NCBI GenBank assembly: GCA_903885415.1
Contig: CAISIP010000177.1
Location: forward strand, 1 to 7,713
Length of the DNA stretch: 7,713 bases
Direction of reading: 5' to 3'
DNA from: an uncultured beta proteobacterium
GTDB lineage: Bacteria; Pseudomonadota; Gammaproteobacteria; Burkholderiales; Burkholderiaceae_C
Both the position numbers and the translations under genes were made by a program. This document shows positions 1 to 6,386 of this stretch, one piece after another; the first letter of the stretch is position 1, and every line of letters begins with the position of its first letter. The notes beneath the pieces are model-generated. The model was given only the letters and a program-made list of their open reading frames with translations, searched no databases and was not told where the DNA came from.

Positions 1-673
1 CCGGCGCTATGGGCGCTTGCGCCGGATCGCGGCAAAGCCCCTGCGCGCGCAGGCGCTGCTCCAGGTAATGCAGCCGGTCGACCCCCCAGTACCACTCGCC
101 GCAGTAGTAGAAGGTCGCGCCAAGATAGTGGCCGAGCCGCTTGCGCCGCGCAGCGCCCTCTTGCTTGGCAGCGTGTGCCGCACCGGGCGCGCAGGCGTGC
201 GCCGCCAGCGCCCGCTGGTCGCCGGCCCACAAGGCGTCGCTGATGGCAGCGGCCTGGTCGACGAAACGCCCGGCGGCGATCGCCGCCGCCAGCGCCGACT
301 CGGCGGTCGCCAGGTCGTCGGCGGTGGGCGTGCCGAATGCCGGCGGCGTCGCGACGGCGCAATCGCGCGCCAGCGCCAGCGCGTCACGGCGCGACCATAG
401 CGCCAGCCGCTGACGGTCTGGCGCTGCCGAGTCGTCGGGCGAAGGAACCAGGTGGGCCAGGATTTCGACCCGGTAGTCGCGGGTGATACGGCCCAGCAAC
501 TGGGCGCACAGGTGGCTGTAGGGGTCGTCGGCCTGATGGAAATAGGCGATCGTGGCGCCGTCGCCGCGCAGGCGCTGCACGAGTTCGAATACCGTGCGGC
601 GCAGACTGCGCCACGCCGGCAGCGTCAGCAGCCGGACGACATGGGCGCGTAGCCGATTGCGGATGAAAGCCAT
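1..673 (-). CDS. DsbA-family / 2-hydroxychromene-2-carboxylate isomerase-like thioredoxin-fold protein, partial (3' end beyond window)
   Basis: This open frame starts at ATG 673 and has no stop before the window edge, leaving 224 visible codons. It has the hallmarks of the DsbA-like/HCCA isomerase thioredoxin fold. After a basic amphipathic N-terminus (residues 1-38) comes a first beta strand with TIAYFHQADDPYSHL at 41-55, where DsbA has its active-site helix. Near residues 181-207, GATFYYCGEWYWGVDRLHYL matches the family's C-terminal strand-turn-helix (usually a 'PTF..dGE.fWGqdRL' pattern). There is no CXXC at the helix start (DDPYSH instead), and the usual cis-Pro before Thr187 is Ala186, so disulfide oxidase activity is unlikely. 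A glutathione-dependent isomerase or GST-kappa-like role is possible. The frame continues past the edge, which would fit a longer, perhaps two-domain protein. It lies 57 nt after the binding-protein gene. The SD is weak and the function unproven. Confidence 0.72.
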   Translation of the reverse strand, partial: MAFIRNRLRAHVVRLLTLPAWRSLRRTVFELVQRLRGDGATIAYFHQADDPYSHLCAQLLGRITRDYRVEILAHLVPSPDDSAAPDRQRLALWSRRDALALARDCAVATPPAFGTPTADDLATAESALAAAIAAGRFVDQAAAISDALWAGDQRALAAHACAPGAAHAAKQEGAARRKRLGHYLGATFYYCGEWYWGVDRLHYLEQRLRAQGLCRDPAQAPIAP

Positions 674-674
674 C

Positions 675-731
675 TCAGTGCCAGGCGGCGCGCGGGGCGG
701 GTGCAGCGCGTCGACCGCCAGGGCCGGGCAT
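675..731 (-). other. 18-codon mini-ORF bridging the binding-protein stop and the DsbA-like gene start
   Basis: The stop codon of the binding protein overlaps an ATG (TGATG, ATG at 731-729). The frame opened by this ATG encodes MPGPGGRRAAPAPRAAWH and stops at 677-675, one base before the ATG of the DsbA-like gene (TGAGATG). This could carry ribosomes from one gene to the next by termination-reinitiation, since the DsbA-like gene has no clear Shine-Dalgarno sequence. It may equally be chance in a GC-rich gap. The peptide resembles nothing I recognise. Confidence 0.25.
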
Positions 732-1936
732 CAGCGCCCGTAGACCTTGCCGAAACCTTCCCAGCTCTTGCCATTAAAGCGCAGCATCTGCTCGCGCTCG
801 ATGGGGTAAAAGTCGTCGGGGCCGGTCTTGATGTTGACGCCCGGCAGCAGCATCGGCAGCGTGATGTCCAGGCTCGCCGCCTGCTTCATGATGTTGTCCC
901 GGGTCAGGTTGTCGCCCGCCTGCCGCAGCACCTGCACCATGGTCTGCGCGACGGTGTAGCCGTAGACGGCGAAGTTGTCCTTCAGGTCGCCGTTGGGATG
1001 GTACTTTTTCATCCAGGCGACCCAGTCGTCCCAGTCCTTGCCCTTTTGGTGCTGCGGATCCGTCGGGTCCTTGATGTAGCCAGCGGTCATCACGCCCATG
1101 CTGTTGTCCAGGCCGGCGGGGGCCAGCACCGACCCGGCGGAGCTGGAGACGCTGTTGAGGTAGTGCACCGGTTTCCAGCCCAGATCGGCGGCTTTCTTGA
1201 TCGCCTGCGCCGCAAACTTTGGCGTCGTGACATTGAAGAAGACGTCGGCGCCCGAGGCCCTGAGCGACACCATCTGGCTGTCGATGGTGGGGTCGGTCAC
1301 CTCGTAGCTGGCCCTGGCGACGATCATGGTCTTGGCCTTGTCGCCGAGCCCGTCCTCAAAGCCCTTGAGGTAGTCCTTGCCGTAGTCGTCGTTCTGGTAC
1401 AGGACCGCCACTTTGCCGCCGGGCTTGGTCTCCAGCAAGTGCGCCGCATAGATCTTGGCCTCGGACTGGTAACTCGGTTGCCAGCCCATGGTGTAGGGAA
1501 AATTCTGCGGGTCGCCCCACTTGGTGGCGCCGGTGGCGACGAACAGCTGCGGAACCTTTTTGGTGTTCAGGTACTTGTGGATCGCCGAATTCGAAGGCGT
1601 TCCCAGGGTCTGGAACATCAGCAGCACCTCGTCTTCCTCGACCAGCCTGCGCGTCACCTCGACCGTCCGGGCGGGGTTGTAGCCGTCGTCAAGCGAGAGG
1701 AACTTGATCATCCGGCCGTTGACGCCGCCCTCGGCGTTGACCTTGTCGAAATAGGCCGCCACCGCCTTGCCGATGGCGCCGTAGGCCGAGGCCGGCCCCG
1801 AATAGGGAATCGCATTGCCGAGCTTGATTTCCTTGTCGGTCGCGCCGGGGTCGTATTTTTTTTGCGCCAGCGCGGAACCGGCAATCAGTGCCGCAGCGAC
1901 GGCAACCGTGGCGAGCCTGAAGTTTATGAATGGCAT
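731..1936 (-). CDS. Liv/HAAT-type ABC transporter periplasmic substrate-binding protein (LivJ/LivK-like)
   Basis: This 401-residue protein binds a ligand in the periplasm and delivers it to the LivHM/LivGF importer encoded just upstream. Residues 1-24 are a Sec signal peptide: a short polar start, the hydrophobic core LATVAVAAALIAG, and an Ala-x-Ala site (SALA before Gln25). The mature part is a type I periplasmic binding fold. IKLGNAIPYSGPASAYG near 38-54 is the classic first strand and ligand loop, VNAEGGVNGR near 66-75 is the LivJ-family turn, and NDDYGKDYLKGF near 182-193 opens the second lobe. ATG 1936 is preceded by AAGGGA at 6 nt spacing, a strong SD. The length is normal for the longer, poorly characterised subgroup of this family. 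The ligand is unknown: the name means transporter type, not proof of leucine binding. The gene sits last among the transporter genes, 60 nt after livM, with its own good ribosome site. Confidence 0.93.
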   Translation of the reverse strand: MPFINFRLATVAVAAALIAGSALAQKKYDPGATDKEIKLGNAIPYSGPASAYGAIGKAVAAYFDKVNAEGGVNGRMIKFLSLDDGYNPARTVEVTRRLVEEDEVLLMFQTLGTPSNSAIHKYLNTKKVPQLFVATGATKWGDPQNFPYTMGWQPSYQSEAKIYAAHLLETKPGGKVAVLYQNDDYGKDYLKGFEDGLGDKAKTMIVARASYEVTDPTIDSQMVSLRASGADVFFNVTTPKFAAQAIKKAADLGWKPVHYLNSVSSSAGSVLAPAGLDNSMGVMTAGYIKDPTDPQHQKGKDWDDWVAWMKKYHPNGDLKDNFAVYGYTVAQTMVQVLRQAGDNLTRDNIMKQAASLDITLPMLLPGVNIKTGPDDFYPIEREQMLRFNGKSWEGFGKVYGR

Positions 1937-1942
1937 GGTGTT

Positions 1943-1948
1943 TCCCTT
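1943..1948 (-). promoter_or_regulatory. Strong ribosome binding site of the binding-protein gene
   Basis: On the minus strand AAGGGA lies 6 nt before ATG 1936. It is the best SD among the transporter genes, which fits the usual need for excess binding protein over permease. Confidence 0.6.
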
Positions 1949-1956
1949 AGAGATTG

Positions 1957-1990
1957 AAACAAAGAACGACCGCGGGCCTTGACGCCGCAG
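1957..1990 (-). terminator. Weak intercistronic hairpin followed by a T-rich tract (possible attenuator)
   Basis: On the minus strand CTGCGG (1990-1985) can pair with CCGCGG (1975-1970), giving six pairs including one G-U, around a 9-nt loop. The T-rich stretch TCGTTCTTTGTTT (1969-1957) follows. It lies between the livM stop and the binding-protein SD. The stem is short and the T tract interrupted, so it would at most be a partial terminator or an RNA-end stabiliser. Confidence 0.22.
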
Positions 1991-1996
1991 CCAACC

Positions 1997-2977
1997 CTAC
2001 GAACCGCGCGCGCGCAGCCGCGCCCACGCCCCGTTCAGCACGCCCATGACGCCGCTGGGCATCAGGATCATCAGCGCGATGAGGAGCACGCCGTAGATGG
2101 CGGACGGCGCTGACTTTGAAATATCGTCGGCGATATTCGGAACGAACTGGATGAAGACCGCTCCGAAGATCGCGCCGGGAATGGACGCCAGGCCGCCGAC
2201 CACCAGGCCGACCAGCAGGAAGATCGACAAGCTCACGGTAAAGCTGTCGGGCGAGACAAAGGCCACCGTGATAGCGCCCAGCGCGCCGGCGACGCCGGTG
2301 ATGGCCGCCGAAACGCCGAATGCCAGCGACTTGAACAGCGGCAGGTTGATTCCCATGGCGGTGGCCGCAATGGGATGGTCGCGGATCGCCACCAGCGCGC
2401 GGCCCACCCGCCCGCGCAGCAGGTTCCAGCTCAGCAGGAACATCAGCGCGGCGACCGCCAGCGTGAAGAAGTACAGCCAGCGGTCCTGGCTCAGCGGCTG
2501 GCCCAGCAGGCTGAACGCGAAGGGGGCATCGGGCTTGACCAGCACGATGCCCTGGACGCCGCCGGTCAGCTCTTCGAGCCTTTTGTACTTGAGCAGTTGC
2601 GGAACGGCCAGCGCCAGCGCATAGGTGGCCAGCGCCAGGTAAGGGCCCGCCAGGCGCAGCGCGGGAAAGCCGAGCAGCAGACCAAAGCCGAAACACAGCA
2701 AACCGGCCGCTGGCAGCGTCGCCCAGTAGGGTACGCCTGCCTTGTCCATCAGCACCGCCGCGGTGTAGGCGCCGAAGGCGTAAAAGGCGCCGTGCCCGAG
2801 TGAAATCTGGCCGTTGAAGCCGGTCAGCAGGTTCAGGCCGAGGATCGCGATGGCGTAGACCAGCACCAGGTTGAACTGGAACACCCGGTAGTTCTTCACC
2901 AGGAAGGGAAGCACCAGCAGCGCCAGCACCAGCAGCGCCACCGTGAGCCACAACCCTCTTGGGCCGAGCGCCTTCAT
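1997..2977 (-). CDS. livM: Branched-chain amino acid-type ABC transporter permease LivM
   Basis: This 326-residue inner-membrane permease is predicted to pair with LivH. The N-terminus has a long hydrophobic segment (about residues 9-26). The LivM hallmark GLNLLTGFNGQISLGHGAF lies at 47-65, TGGVQGI at 138-144, and the cytoplasmic EAA-like coupling loop, GRALVAIRDHPIAATAMGI, at about 192-210, which contacts the ATPases. Further hydrophobic spans cover about 86-126, 168-184 and 215-310, and the tail is basic (WARLRARGS). The start is ATG 2977, which overlaps the livH stop as ATGA. This classic coupled junction, plus the fit with family N-termini, rules out the 100-codon upstream extension that is also open. 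The length is normal for the family and no defect is seen. Confidence 0.95.
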   Translation of the reverse strand: MKALGPRGLWLTVALLVLALLVLPFLVKNYRVFQFNLVLVYAIAILGLNLLTGFNGQISLGHGAFYAFGAYTAAVLMDKAGVPYWATLPAAGLLCFGFGLLLGFPALRLAGPYLALATYALALAVPQLLKYKRLEELTGGVQGIVLVKPDAPFAFSLLGQPLSQDRWLYFFTLAVAALMFLLSWNLLRGRVGRALVAIRDHPIAATAMGINLPLFKSLAFGVSAAITGVAGALGAITVAFVSPDSFTVSLSIFLLVGLVVGGLASIPGAIFGAVFIQFVPNIADDISKSAPSAIYGVLLIALMILMPSGVMGVLNGAWARLRARGS

Positions 2978-3846
2978 ACCCTGCTCACCACCGTTTTGCC
3001 GAACAGCCCGTTGGGCCGCAGCGTGAGCGTCGCGACGATCAGCACCAGCGCCACGCTGAGCTTGAGTTCGGTGCCGATGACATAGGCGCCGAGCAGGTTC
3101 TCCAGCACGCCGACGACAAAGCCGCCGACGACCGCGCCCAGCGGGCTGTCGATCCCGCCGAGCAGCGCCGCTGCAAAGCCGTAGAGCAGAATCCCCGCCA
3201 TCATGTTCGGGTCGAGGAAGACCACCGGTGCGATCATCATTCCGGCCACCGAGCCGATGGCGGCGGCCAGCCCCCATCCGAGCGCCAGCATCCAGGAAAC
3301 CCGGATGCCGACCAGCCGGGCCGAGTCCGGGTTCTGCGCCGCGGCACGCATCGCCAGCCCCAGCGGGGTGAGCCGGAAAAAAACAAAGAGGGCGCCAAGC
3401 ACACCGAGCATCACGGCTGCCGAGCCGAGTTCGTGCGCCGAGACATAGCGGCTCGCCAGCACGCTGTCCTTCGGGAAAGGACTGGGGAAGGATTTCAGCG
3501 TGTGCTCGAAAATCCAGCCCGACAGCGCATTGAAGATCAGCAGCAGCCCGATGAAGACGATCACGTTGGTCAGCACCGGTGCTTTTTCAACCTGCCGCAG
3601 CACCAGTCGCTGCAGCAGCAGCCCGCCGGCAAAGGAAATCGCCACCGTCGTTGCAAACGCGGCCCAGTAAGGCCACCCCGCCTGTATCAGCGCCCAGGCG
3701 ATGAAGGTGCTGAAGGTCGCCATCTCGCCCTGCGCGAAATTGATGTGGTGCGTGGACTGGTAAATCATGACCAGCGCCAGCGCCACCGAGCCGTAAATGC
3801 AGCCGTTGGCCAGGCCGGAGACGATTTGATGTAGCAGGGCCTCCAT
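2974..3846 (-). CDS. livH: Branched-chain amino acid-type ABC transporter permease LivH
   Basis: This 290-residue inner-membrane permease is predicted to form the channel with LivM. The start MEALLHQIVSGLANGCIYGS and the following IYQSTHHINFAQGEMA (28-43) match the conserved LivH opening (typically 'IYG...INFAHGE'), with Gln39 in place of the usual His. The EAA-like coupling loop is at about 163-184 (GLAMRAAAQNPDSARLVGI). Hydrophobic spans run through most of the protein and the C-terminus has RPNGLFG, a common LivH ending. ATG 3846 lies 7 nt after the livF stop. There is no clear SD, so translation probably depends on coupling to livF. The frame is open far upstream across livF, but that stretch is the wrong frame of livF and encodes arginine- and serine-rich nonsense. 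The stop overlaps the livM start by 4 nt. Confidence 0.95.
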   Translation of the reverse strand: MEALLHQIVSGLANGCIYGSVALALVMIYQSTHHINFAQGEMATFSTFIAWALIQAGWPYWAAFATTVAISFAGGLLLQRLVLRQVEKAPVLTNVIVFIGLLLIFNALSGWIFEHTLKSFPSPFPKDSVLASRYVSAHELGSAAVMLGVLGALFVFFRLTPLGLAMRAAAQNPDSARLVGIRVSWMLALGWGLAAAIGSVAGMMIAPVVFLDPNMMAGILLYGFAAALLGGIDSPLGAVVGGFVVGVLENLLGAYVIGTELKLSVALVLIVATLTLRPNGLFGKTVVSRV

Positions 3847-3853
3847 AGGGCGC

Positions 3854-4567
3854 TCAGTAACCCAGGTAAGCGCGACGCACCGACTCGTCCTGCTGGATCT
3901 CGGCGCTGGTTCCCGAGAGCACGACCCGGCCGGTCTCGAGCAGGTAGGCGTGGTCGGCCAGGTCCAGCGCCAGGCTCGCGTTTTGCTCGACCACCAGCAT
4001 GCTGACCCCATCCTCCTGGTTGATGCGGCGCATGATGGAAAAAATCTCGGCGACCACCAGCGGCGCCAGTCCGAAAGAGGGCTCATCGAGCAACAGCAGC
4101 TTGGGCCGCAGCATGAGCGCACGACTGATTGCCAGCATTTGCTGCTCGCCGCCCGATAGCGTACCGGCCTGCTGGTGGCAGCGCTGCTTGAGGATCGGGA
4201 AGCGGCTGAAGGCTTTTTCCATATCGAGCGCCAACCCCGCCCTGTCGGCGCGCACATAGGCACCCAGGCGCAGGTTTTCTTCGACCGACAGCGCGGTGAA
4301 AGTTCCGCGGCCGTCCGGTACATGGGCCACGCCCATGCGCACCACGTCCTCGGTGGCGCGGCCCACCAGCTGATGGCCGTCGAAGACAATGCTGCCGCTG
4401 GTTTTGAGGGTCTGGCACAGCGCACGCAGGCTGCTGGTCTTGCCCGCGCCGTTGGCGCCCAGGATCGCGGTGATCCGGCCCGCCTCGAGCGAAAAGTCGA
4501 CGCCGTGCAGCACCCGGATCGATCCGTAGGCGGCGTTGAGGCCCCGGACTTCAAGCAGCGCGGGCAC
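3854..4567 (-). CDS. livF: Branched-chain amino acid-type ABC transporter ATP-binding protein LivF
   Basis: This 237-residue cytoplasmic ATPase should form a heterodimer with LivG to power the importer. Walker A is GANGAGKT at 37-44, the ABC signature LSGGEQQ is at 137-143, and Walker B LLLLDEP at 157-163 has catalytic Glu162, followed by SFGLAP in the D-loop region. The switch region reads VVEQNASLALDLAD: LivF proteins normally have EQN here rather than a histidine loop, so this is not a defect. The C-terminus (VRRAYLGY) is the typical LivF/LivG ending. The start codon is GTG at 4567, giving a 17-nt overlap with the end of livG. No better start exists before the conserved LLEVRGLNAAYG. The length is normal. 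Confidence 0.95.
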   Translation of the reverse strand: MPALLEVRGLNAAYGSIRVLHGVDFSLEAGRITAILGANGAGKTSSLRALCQTLKTSGSIVFDGHQLVGRATEDVVRMGVAHVPDGRGTFTALSVEENLRLGAYVRADRAGLALDMEKAFSRFPILKQRCHQQAGTLSGGEQQMLAISRALMLRPKLLLLDEPSFGLAPLVVAEIFSIMRRINQEDGVSMLVVEQNASLALDLADHAYLLETGRVVLSGTSAEIQQDESVRRAYLGY

Positions 4568-5342
4568 GGGCCGGAGTTCCCAGGTAGGCTTGTATTACGG
4601 TGGCGTTGCGCTGGATTTCCTGCGGCGCGCCTTCGGCAATCTTGCGGCCGAAGTTCAGCACGACGATACGGTCCGACACATCCATCACCAGCCCCATGTG
4701 GTGCTCGACCAGCAGCACGGTGACGCCGAGCCGGTCGCGGATGTCGCGGATCAGCCGCGCCAGTGCGCCGAGCTCCTCGTGGTTGAGCCCGGCCGCCGGT
4801 TCGTCGAGCATCAGCAGCCGGGGCTCGCAGGCGAGCGCACGCGCGAGTTCGACCCGCTTTTGGGTTGCAAACGGCAGGTCGCCTACCGGCCGATCTGCGA
4901 CGGTGCCGAGTTCCAGAAAGTCCAGCACATCGTCGGCGCGCTCGCGCAGCCGGCGCTCTTCCGCCGCCACTCCGGCGAGCCGCAGCGCGCTGGCCAGAAA
5001 GCCGGCGCGCGAGCGGGTGTGGCCGCCGACCATGACGTTCTGGCGCACGCTCATGGTCTTGAACATCGCCAGGTTCTGGAAGGTGCGGCCCAGCCCCAGC
5101 CCGGCGATGCGGTGGGTCGGCGTTGCGGTGATCGAAGCGCCTTCGAAGATGATGTCGCCGCTCTGGTAGGCGTAGAGCCGGCTGATGCAGTTGAACATCG
5201 TGGTCTTGCCGGCGCCGTTGGGTCCAATCATCCCGAATACGCTCGCCGCCGGCACATCAAAGTCCACCGCGTCGAGCGCCACAATGCCGCCAAAGCGCAC
5301 GGTGACGCCGCAAACCCGCAGGATCGGCGGCGTCACTGCCAT
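4551..5342 (-). CDS. livG: Branched-chain amino acid-type ABC transporter ATP-binding protein LivG
   Basis: This 263-residue ATPase is the partner of LivF. Walker A GPNGAGKT is at 40-47. The Q-loop region LGRTFQNLAMF is followed by the LivG-type signature FATQKRVELARAL, in which LSGG is degenerate, as is usual for LivG. Walker B reads LLMLDEPAAGLN, then the H-loop LLVEHHMGLVMDVSDR and the ending VIQAYLGTPA. I chose ATG 5342 because family members begin a few residues before the first strand (here ILRVCGVTVRFGG). Its SD is weak (GGGA about 9 nt upstream). The same frame is open to ATG 5417, which has a good-looking GAGAGG 6 nt upstream and would add 25 residues of unfamiliar, low-complexity sequence, so the true start should be checked. 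This is the first gene of the transporter block and probably has its own promoter in the preceding gap. Confidence 0.93.
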   Translation of the reverse strand: MAVTPPILRVCGVTVRFGGIVALDAVDFDVPAASVFGMIGPNGAGKTTMFNCISRLYAYQSGDIIFEGASITATPTHRIAGLGLGRTFQNLAMFKTMSVRQNVMVGGHTRSRAGFLASALRLAGVAAEERRLRERADDVLDFLELGTVADRPVGDLPFATQKRVELARALACEPRLLMLDEPAAGLNHEELGALARLIRDIRDRLGVTVLLVEHHMGLVMDVSDRIVVLNFGRKIAEGAPQEIQRNATVIQAYLGTPARARAA

Positions 5343-5355
5343 CACCAGCGGTCCC

Positions 5356-5375
5356 ACTGCATCGCTACTGCATCG
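5356..5375 (-). repeat. Two 9-bp direct repeats at 11-bp period in the livG leader
   Basis: On the minus strand CGATGCAGT occurs twice (5375-5367 and 5364-5356), separated by 2 nt, a period of 11 bp, close to one helical turn. The pair lies between a TATCAT box (5403-5398) and the livG ATG. It may be a protein-binding site or chance. Confidence 0.3.
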
Positions 5376-5397
5376 ACTATTTTTTTGCCCACCGGCC

Positions 5398-5403
5398 ATG
5401 ATA
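5398..5403 (-). promoter_or_regulatory. Candidate -10 box for the transporter genes
   Basis: TATCAT on the minus strand matches the sigma-70 -10 consensus at 5 of 6 positions and lies 55 nt before the chosen livG ATG, next to an A7 tract (5386-5380). No convincing -35 hexamer is found 16-18 bp upstream, so a promoter here would be weak or activator-dependent. Confidence 0.2.
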
Positions 5404-5435
5404 GCGTCCGCGGCCATTCGTGGCCTCTCGGTAAA

Positions 5436-5460
5436 TACCCTAGACGCCGCGTCTAGGGTA
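5436..5460. promoter_or_regulatory. Perfect 25-bp palindrome, probable operator of a dimeric repressor
   Basis: The arm TACCCTAGACGC (5436-5447) is repeated exactly in inverted form at 5449-5460 around one central base. It overlaps the dehalogenase stop codon and stands about 95 bp upstream of the livG start. A perfect 12-bp dyad with a TAGAC...GTCTA core is typical of TetR-family operators. As an RNA hairpin it would have almost no loop and is followed by only three Ts, so it is not a normal terminator. The regulator gene is not in the window. Confidence 0.55.
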
Positions 5461-6385
5461 GGGGCGTCGCGGCCATAAAGGCGACGATGGCAGCGGCCAC
5501 TTCTTCGCCCTTGTCCTCCTGCAGAAAATGTCCGGCCCCGCGGATCGCCGCGTGCGGCTGGCCCTTGGCACCTGGAACCAGCTTGTGGAATAGGCGAAAC
5601 CCGCCGCGTGTGACCGGGTCGCGGTTGCTAAACAGCGTCAGGAAGGGCTTGTGCCAGTTCTTGAGAACCTCCCATGCCTGCTCGTTGCGCGCGCGCTCGG
5701 GGTCGTCGGGCCGGGTCGGTACGAAACCCGGGAAAAGCCGTGCAGCGATGCGGTAGCGGCGCGACGGAAACGGTGCGTCATAGGCGGCCATCTGCTGCGC
5801 GTCCAGGCCCAGCGCGCAGCCCATGCGCACGATGCGCCCGATCGGAAACCAGGGGCTGTAGCGCGCGAAAGCGCGCCACAGGTGAAAAGCGATCGGGATC
5901 GGCATGGTGCCGGTGGGAAGTCCGCCGTTGGCCAGCACAATCCGGTCAAAACGCTCCGGCATGCTGGCGACCATGCGCAGCCCGATCAGCGAGCCCCAGT
6001 CCTGGCAGAAAAGGCTCAGGTGGTGGAGGTCGTTTTCTTTCAGCCAGTCGTTCATCCACAGCACATGGTGGAGGTACGAATAGTCCTTCGCGCTCGCCGG
6101 CTTGTCCGAGCGCCCGAAGCCGACCAGGTCGGGCGCGATGACCCGGTGGCCGGCTGCCACCAGCACCGGAATCATCTTGCGGTAGAGGTAGGACCAGGCC
6201 GGCTCGCCGTGCATCAGCAGCACGGCGGGCGCGTCGCGCGGGCCCTCGTCGATATGCGCGATGCGCAGCCCGCCGAGCTCGGTGTAGTGGGGCTGGTAGG
6301 CGAAGTCGCGCAGGTTGGCGAAACGCGCCTCGGGGGTGCGCAATACCTGGCCGAGCACGGGAAGCGGGCTGTGACGCGGCTGCAT
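5453..6385 (-). CDS. Haloalkane dehalogenase (HLD-I-like alpha/beta hydrolase)
   Basis: This 310-residue cytoplasmic alpha/beta hydrolase is predicted to cleave carbon-halogen bonds in haloalkanes by water, giving an alcohol and halide. HGEPAWSYLYRKMIP (59-73) forms the oxyanion region. Glu61 in HGEP, not Asn, is the mark of the DhlA-type subfamily. QDWGS (128-132) carries nucleophile Asp129 and halide-binding Trp130. NRDPVT has the probable acid Asp256, and GAGHFLQE the base His286, so the triad is complete. Trp170 or Trp179 in the cap domain may be the second halide ligand. The length equals that of DhlA-type enzymes. The start is ATG 6385, one base after the MBL stop (TAGCATG) with a poor SD, suggesting coupled translation. 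An upstream in-frame extension to 6538 overlaps the MBL gene and is not family-like. Some relatives in this branch are untested or act on other substrates, so activity is inferred. Confidence 0.87.
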   Translation of the reverse strand: MQPRHSPLPVLGQVLRTPEARFANLRDFAYQPHYTELGGLRIAHIDEGPRDAPAVLLMHGEPAWSYLYRKMIPVLVAAGHRVIAPDLVGFGRSDKPASAKDYSYLHHVLWMNDWLKENDLHHLSLFCQDWGSLIGLRMVASMPERFDRIVLANGGLPTGTMPIPIAFHLWRAFARYSPWFPIGRIVRMGCALGLDAQQMAAYDAPFPSRRYRIAARLFPGFVPTRPDDPERARNEQAWEVLKNWHKPFLTLFSNRDPVTRGGFRLFHKLVPGAKGQPHAAIRGAGHFLQEDKGEEVAAAIVAFMAATPLP

Positions 6386-6386
6386 G

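Noticed and set aside
7..614. Arg/Pro-rich minus-strand frames at 7-387 and 384-614
   Set aside because: They are out-of-frame shadows of the DsbA-like gene at 673-1, whose translation has family motifs and which lacks a stop only because it leaves the window.
701..1957. Long open frame on the plus strand opposite the binding-protein gene (418 codons)
   Set aside because: Antisense frame kept open by GC-rich third positions; its translation is rich in His/Gln/Arg/Val with no recognisable motif, while the minus strand encodes a clear signal peptide and binding fold.
2978..3277. 100-codon extension of livM
   Set aside because: It overlaps livH out of frame; the ATGA overlap and family N-terminus place the start at 2977.
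3847..4554. Open frame upstream of livH continuing through livF
   Set aside because: It is the alternate frame of livF and encodes Arg/Ser/Pro-rich sequence without motifs; LivH homology begins at ATG 3846.
3854..4567. Missing H-loop histidine in LivF as a sign of a dead ATPase
   Set aside because: LivF-type ATPases normally carry EQN at this place, and Walker A, signature and Walker B are all intact.
5436..5460. Palindrome as a rho-independent terminator of the upstream enzymes
   Set aside because: The dyad has a 1-nt centre and only TTT follows on the minus strand, without a U-run; a DNA operator explains the perfect symmetry better.
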